DNA from: Ochromonas danica
Lineage: Eukaryota > Sar > Chrysophyceae > Chromulinales > Chromulinaceae
DNA: 64,000 nucleotides
Assembly: GCA_015146655.1 (NCBI GenBank)
Contig: VKHL01000093.1
Span: forward strand, 47,244 to 111,243
Reading direction: 5' to 3'
Shown: positions 60,401 through 64,000 of the stretch, one piece after another
Layout of the letters: each line of letters starts with the position of its first letter
Position numbering within the stretch: the first letter of the stretch is position 1
The notes under the pieces: generated by a model
The model's input: only the letters and a program-made list of their open reading frames with translations
Told to the model about the DNA's origin: nothing
Databases searched by the model: none
Position numbers and translations under genes: made by a program

Positions 60401-63400
60401 TTGGAGGATGGTAGCATTTCTCGTGGTAAGCGTGATGTGCGATCAGGTGGAGGTTTGTCAAGCCGCAACGGAAGTCCTCGAAGTCGCAAGGCCAAACAGA
60501 GACGAGGGCGCCGACATCAGAGTTCCAAAGACAGTAGAAGGAAAAATAGACAGTTAGATGATCGCGAAGGGAGGACTTATGATCATTTGCAAATTCCTCT
60601 GGGGGAAGACGAAGAGAGCGTGGGTTCCATCTTCGCTGATATCATGCTTCACTTAATCAGAGCTATTCATGTCTACAGCTCTGATTTTGAAGTGCTCGTA
60701 GACAAAAAGCAGAAAACCCTACAAGCTGCTGCTCAGGTGGATGAGTTGAAGCAGCAATTACAAGAGGCATTGGATCGTTACAATAAAGAGTTTACTTATC
60801 GTGCGAATTTGGAACAAGCTTACATAAAAGGTTTAAAGAATTCAAAGTTTCATCGGGATAAAGTGGCTCTGCATACGAACAAAGTGCGCATTTGCAGATT
60901 GTTAAACTACGTTTGTGTGAATGGCCACACGGCGGTTAGCTATGCGGCAAGTTATGGCAATTATACCCTTGTTGAAGAAATGCTGTCACGCGGCGCTACA
61001 GTGGGATACACAGCGGATGTGTTGCTCCAGGTCATTCGTTTCCTGCAGCTATCTTGGCGTATCTACCGTCTCACTGTTCAAGCTCGCGAGCACTTAAAGC
61101 AAACAAATGCCAAAGGAAAGAACTTACGCGTTTCAGCTGCAGAGATGCAGAATCTAGCCGATGACGCTGTGGTTACAGGAGGCAATACTGAGGAAGAGGA
61201 AAGCAAGACCCTTAACCAGCACAAAAGCAATACTGCTATTAATAACTCGGATCCGCTGCAATTATTTACCTCTTCTCGAGCTCACTACCTCAATTTCATT
61301 CGTCAAATCGAAGAATTGAAAGAAGAACGCAAGAAGATCTTAACTTTGATGATATTTAATAGACAGAAAATCCGTCTGCCCATCCCTGAGGCACTCTACG
61401 CGGGAAACTGGGAAATCGTGCAGCGCATCTACGAGAGAAAGCTGTGGCATATGTACTTCACTTCTACTTTCACCTTTCCTTTACCACGCTTCCCTTTCTT
61501 GAGACAAAGTGAATACCAATATTCCCATGAGAAGATATCGATTCAGGATGTGATGACCCATGGTCTCAATTATCTTTCCAGCGGGGCCTATTCCAGCCAA
61601 GAGGGTTGGTTACCTCCTGGACATGAACGAGAACCTTACGGAGAGATGCTACAAGAGATCAATCGCATTCTCTCGGAGATTAACGAACGTAACATGAAAA
61701 CAATCAAAGCCAAGCAGCGGCTACGGTTAATTATCACCAGCAAGAAGAATATGGAGAAGTATGAAAAGAAGTTGTTACAACTTATTTACAGTAGATCTTT
61801 CAAAGAAGCCATGGAGTTAGTCATTGCTCGGGGCATTAATGTTGATTTGGAAACTGTAGACGGGCAAACACTTCTTATCGCGGCCGCTGAAGAGAACGCT
61901 AACGCCGTGAATCATATACGCATTCTAAACGATGAGTTAAAGCCAGTCTTAATCGTGGAATATCTTTTGGATAGATTTACTTATCGTCCCAATATTAACT
62001 ACGAATCTAAAATTGGTCTGACAGCATTGATTCGAGCATGTATTTTGGGCAGAGAAGATGTCGTCGTCGCGTTACTCAATCGAGGAGCAGCTATTAACTA
62101 TTTGAATAAGTTTCATAAGGCAGCACTTCATTATGCTACTCTGTATGGTCATGGTCATATTGTTAAGCTATTGTTAGAGCGGTTAGTGGATGTTCAAGTC
62201 AAAGATGGCGATGGAAAGACAGCCTACAATTTAGCCGAGGAGTTGAACTTCATTGATATCATGACTCTTTTATCTCAATATGCTTCTGGCAATTATGGTG
62301 CCCTGTGCTACTCGAGAGGAGAAATCAATAATTTCGTTTCCTGTCCTTTGGGATGCGGTGTGAGACTATTGAATTACATGAAAGCACAGCACACTTCTGA
62401 TGAATGCGAGTGTCGGTTTGTTAATTGCCCCAATGGTTGTGGTGCTAGCAATATCATGCACAAAGAACTAGGGCGTCACCTTTCATCAGAGTGTCCTCGA
62501 CGAATGATCCAATGCGATCTGTGCTCTGAGATGGTCGTCCAAGAAGATTTGCCTGACCACAAGGTCGAATCTTGTCCCAGCAGGCTTGTTCATTGTCCTA
62601 ATAAAGGATGTGGAAAAGAGTTGCCTTTTCAAGATATTGAGCTTCATTTGCGGATCTGCTCTTATAAACTAATACCATGTCCACTGATGTGCAACAGCTA
62701 CATCCAAGAGATTGTTCGTGATAATCATGTGAAGAATGCGTGCGTAAATCGACGAGTGCCGTGTCCTCAGAAGTGCCGTAATATGATCATCTTCAAGTTC
62801 TTGGCAGAGCATATGACGAATGTTTGTCCAAGACGCATGCTGGCTTGCCCACTGTGTGCCACTTCTCTGGAGAAACAAGAGCTCGAGCGACACATCAATA
62901 GCGCTTGTGTGCAACGCGACATTCCCTGCCCCAATAATTGTGGCCAAATGATCCGATGCACTGAAATCAATCGCCATCTGCAGGAAGAGTGTTGTAGAAG
63001 AATTATAACTTGTCCATTACACTGCCAGCTCGACATTGAGGCTCGATTCCTTCCCAAACATATGGACAAAGACTGTGCCAATCGCATGGTGAGTTGCAAG
63101 TTTCGATGCGTAGATCGGGATGATCTCCCAGAAGAAAAACAAGTTGTGAACACCTTTCCAGCCAAGATCGTTAATTTCCATGAGCGATATGACTGTCCCA
63201 ATCGTCTTGTGTCATGCTTTCTTTGCAAGAAAAGCGATGTAGTCTACAAGAAGAAGCTCAATCATGAGTTGTATCATTGCCCGAAAAGGGTTGTTCCTTG
63301 CCCTCATAGCGAGCAGGGATGTGGTAGATTGCTTCCCCGCGATGAAGTGGCAAATCACTTGGCCACGGAATGCAAGTTCAGAGACGTACTCTGCCCTCTG

Positions 63401-63889
63401 GGCTGTGGCCGATATCTTCCTTACCATGAAAAGCTATCTCATGTCGAAAACTCTTGTGAGCAACGCTATATCGCTTGTCCTCTACAATGTGGTGAACAAA
63501 TCAAAGTGATTAGCGTCATGACGCATATCACCGAAGACTGCGCTCGGCGACATTTCACCAAACTGTGTTATGGAGCCGATGCAACAACGAAACCCAACCA
63601 GAAGAGCAAGAAGAAGCTGTTGATTTCTCCTTCTTCGTCTTCTTTAACAGAAGAGGCGCCTAAAGATGTGAACTCTCTATTGTCTTCTTTGTCTGTCGTC
63701 GACCTGCAGGCAGAGCGTCCCACCAACAAGAAGGCGATGCTGCGGCGAGAAGAAACAATGCGAGTTATGCACATTCGCAAAGAAATGCGGTTTAATTCAG
63801 ACCTTCGCAGTAAACTGATCGATGCTATTCAATCTTCAAGTGGTGCGCAGATGACAGAGCAACCTCTGCTAACACAGACTAAGCCCTAG
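54471..63889 (+). CDS. Giant ankyrin-repeat / TRAF-type zinc-finger protein (3,094 residues)
   Basis: Three exons: 54471-55271, 55345-58576 and 58638-63889, joining in frame. I know no named homologue. Order: ankyrin repeats (about 10-230); an acidic linker; a first array of TRAF-type fingers (about 482-1120) with the pattern C-P..GCG..L...H....C..R..., e.g. 'CPNAYQGCGAFLTPEELEFH'; a second ankyrin block (about 1275-1390); coiled-coil and Ser/Arg-rich middle (about 1400-2090); isolated ankyrins (about 2095-2145); a third block (about 2399-2560, 'GLTALIRACILGREDVVVAL'); and a second finger array (about 2579-2986, e.g. 'CPLGCGRYLPYHEKLSHVEN'). In the first array a non-finger insert (about 755-800) looks Tudor/SH3-like. 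No membrane segment or enzyme domain is seen. A very large scaffold is likely; the role is unknown. Confidence 0.9.
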
Positions 63890-64000
63890 TAGTAGTCTAG
63901 TCTAGTCTAGTAGACTACTACTGTAGCTAATTGTATAAACCTCTGCTAACACAGACTAAGCCCTAGTAGTAGTCTAGTCTAGTCTAGTCTAGTAGACTAC
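63861..64000 (+). repeat. Tandem duplication of the giant gene's 3' tail, with TCTAG repeats
   Basis: The block starting AACCTCTGCTAACACAGACT at 63861 recurs at 63938, a 77-bp period, and runs off the window. It covers the last nine codons, the stop and the next bases. Each copy ends in a (TCTAG)n pentamer run; copy two has one more unit than copy one. The run sits in a palindrome (AGTAGTAGTCTA ... TAGACTACTACT). This is a young minisatellite-like array, or the edge of one. Confidence 0.9.

Overview
This window is nuclear DNA from a eukaryote with compact, intron-bearing protein genes. About 45 short introns can be placed by reading-frame continuity; most are 53-86 nt with GT...AG ends. Two proteins, a PolI-type DNA polymerase and a prolyl-tRNA synthetase, begin with a hydrophobic signal followed by a phenylalanine at the likely cleavage point and a basic, Ser-rich stretch. 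That is the bipartite plastid-targeting pattern of algae with secondary red plastids. With the Mei2-like protein and the general gene style, this suggests a photosynthetic stramenopile. This is an inference; haptophytes or cryptophytes are not excluded.

Layout. 1-6943 (+): 3' part of a VPS13-like lipid-transfer protein. 7234-9214 (-): Wee1-like kinase. 9561-10773 (+): class I fructose-bisphosphate aldolase. 11199-11817 (+): small ankyrin protein with a CaaX-like end. 11919-12782 (-): HRDC-domain protein. 12957-14546 (+): AzgA-type purine permease. 14609-15697 (-): LYR-AlgH fusion. 15844-16524 (+): deoxyribose-phosphate aldolase. 16624-19473 (-): gamma-COP. 19883-22327 (+): Mei2-like RNA-binding protein. 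22517-23633 (-): PP2A catalytic subunit. 23634-26777: 3.1-kb gene-poor stretch with a possible small Cys-rich gene and a perfect 35-bp inverted repeat. 26778-28078 (+): Chk2-like kinase. 28287-29711 (-): serine carboxypeptidase. 29919-32665 (+): PH-RGS-PH-PH protein. 32873-33683 (+): PIG-L-type deacetylase. 33728-35786 (-): prolyl-tRNA synthetase. 36175-39098 (-): SPCA/PMR1-type Ca/Mn ATPase. 39511-40887 (+): discoidin-like domain protein. 40999-41802 (-): FabG-like reductase. 41919-45043 (+): plastid PolI-type polymerase. 45297-47191 (+): B-box/IQ/SAM protein. 47380-48390 (-): glycosyltransferase-like protein. 48537-54230 (-): exocyst SEC5 with a long N-terminal extension. 54471-63889 (+): a 3,094-residue ankyrin/TRAF-zinc-finger protein. 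The window ends in a tandem duplication of that gene's tail.

The genes are mostly housekeeping and are not one pathway. Themes are membrane traffic and lipid transfer (VPS13-like, gamma-COP, SEC5, PIG-L, SPCA), cell-cycle and signalling control (Wee1-like, Chk2-like, PP2A, RGS, Mei2-like) and plastid information processing (polymerase, ProRS). Strands alternate strongly, so many neighbours share short head-to-head promoters or overlapping 3' regions. The most unusual items are the ankyrin/TRAF-finger protein, the extended SEC5 with two inferred GC-AG introns, the LYR-AlgH fusion, and a PP2A tail that lacks both phosphorylatable residues. All gene models are read by eye from frame continuity and motif knowledge; no alignment or search was run.
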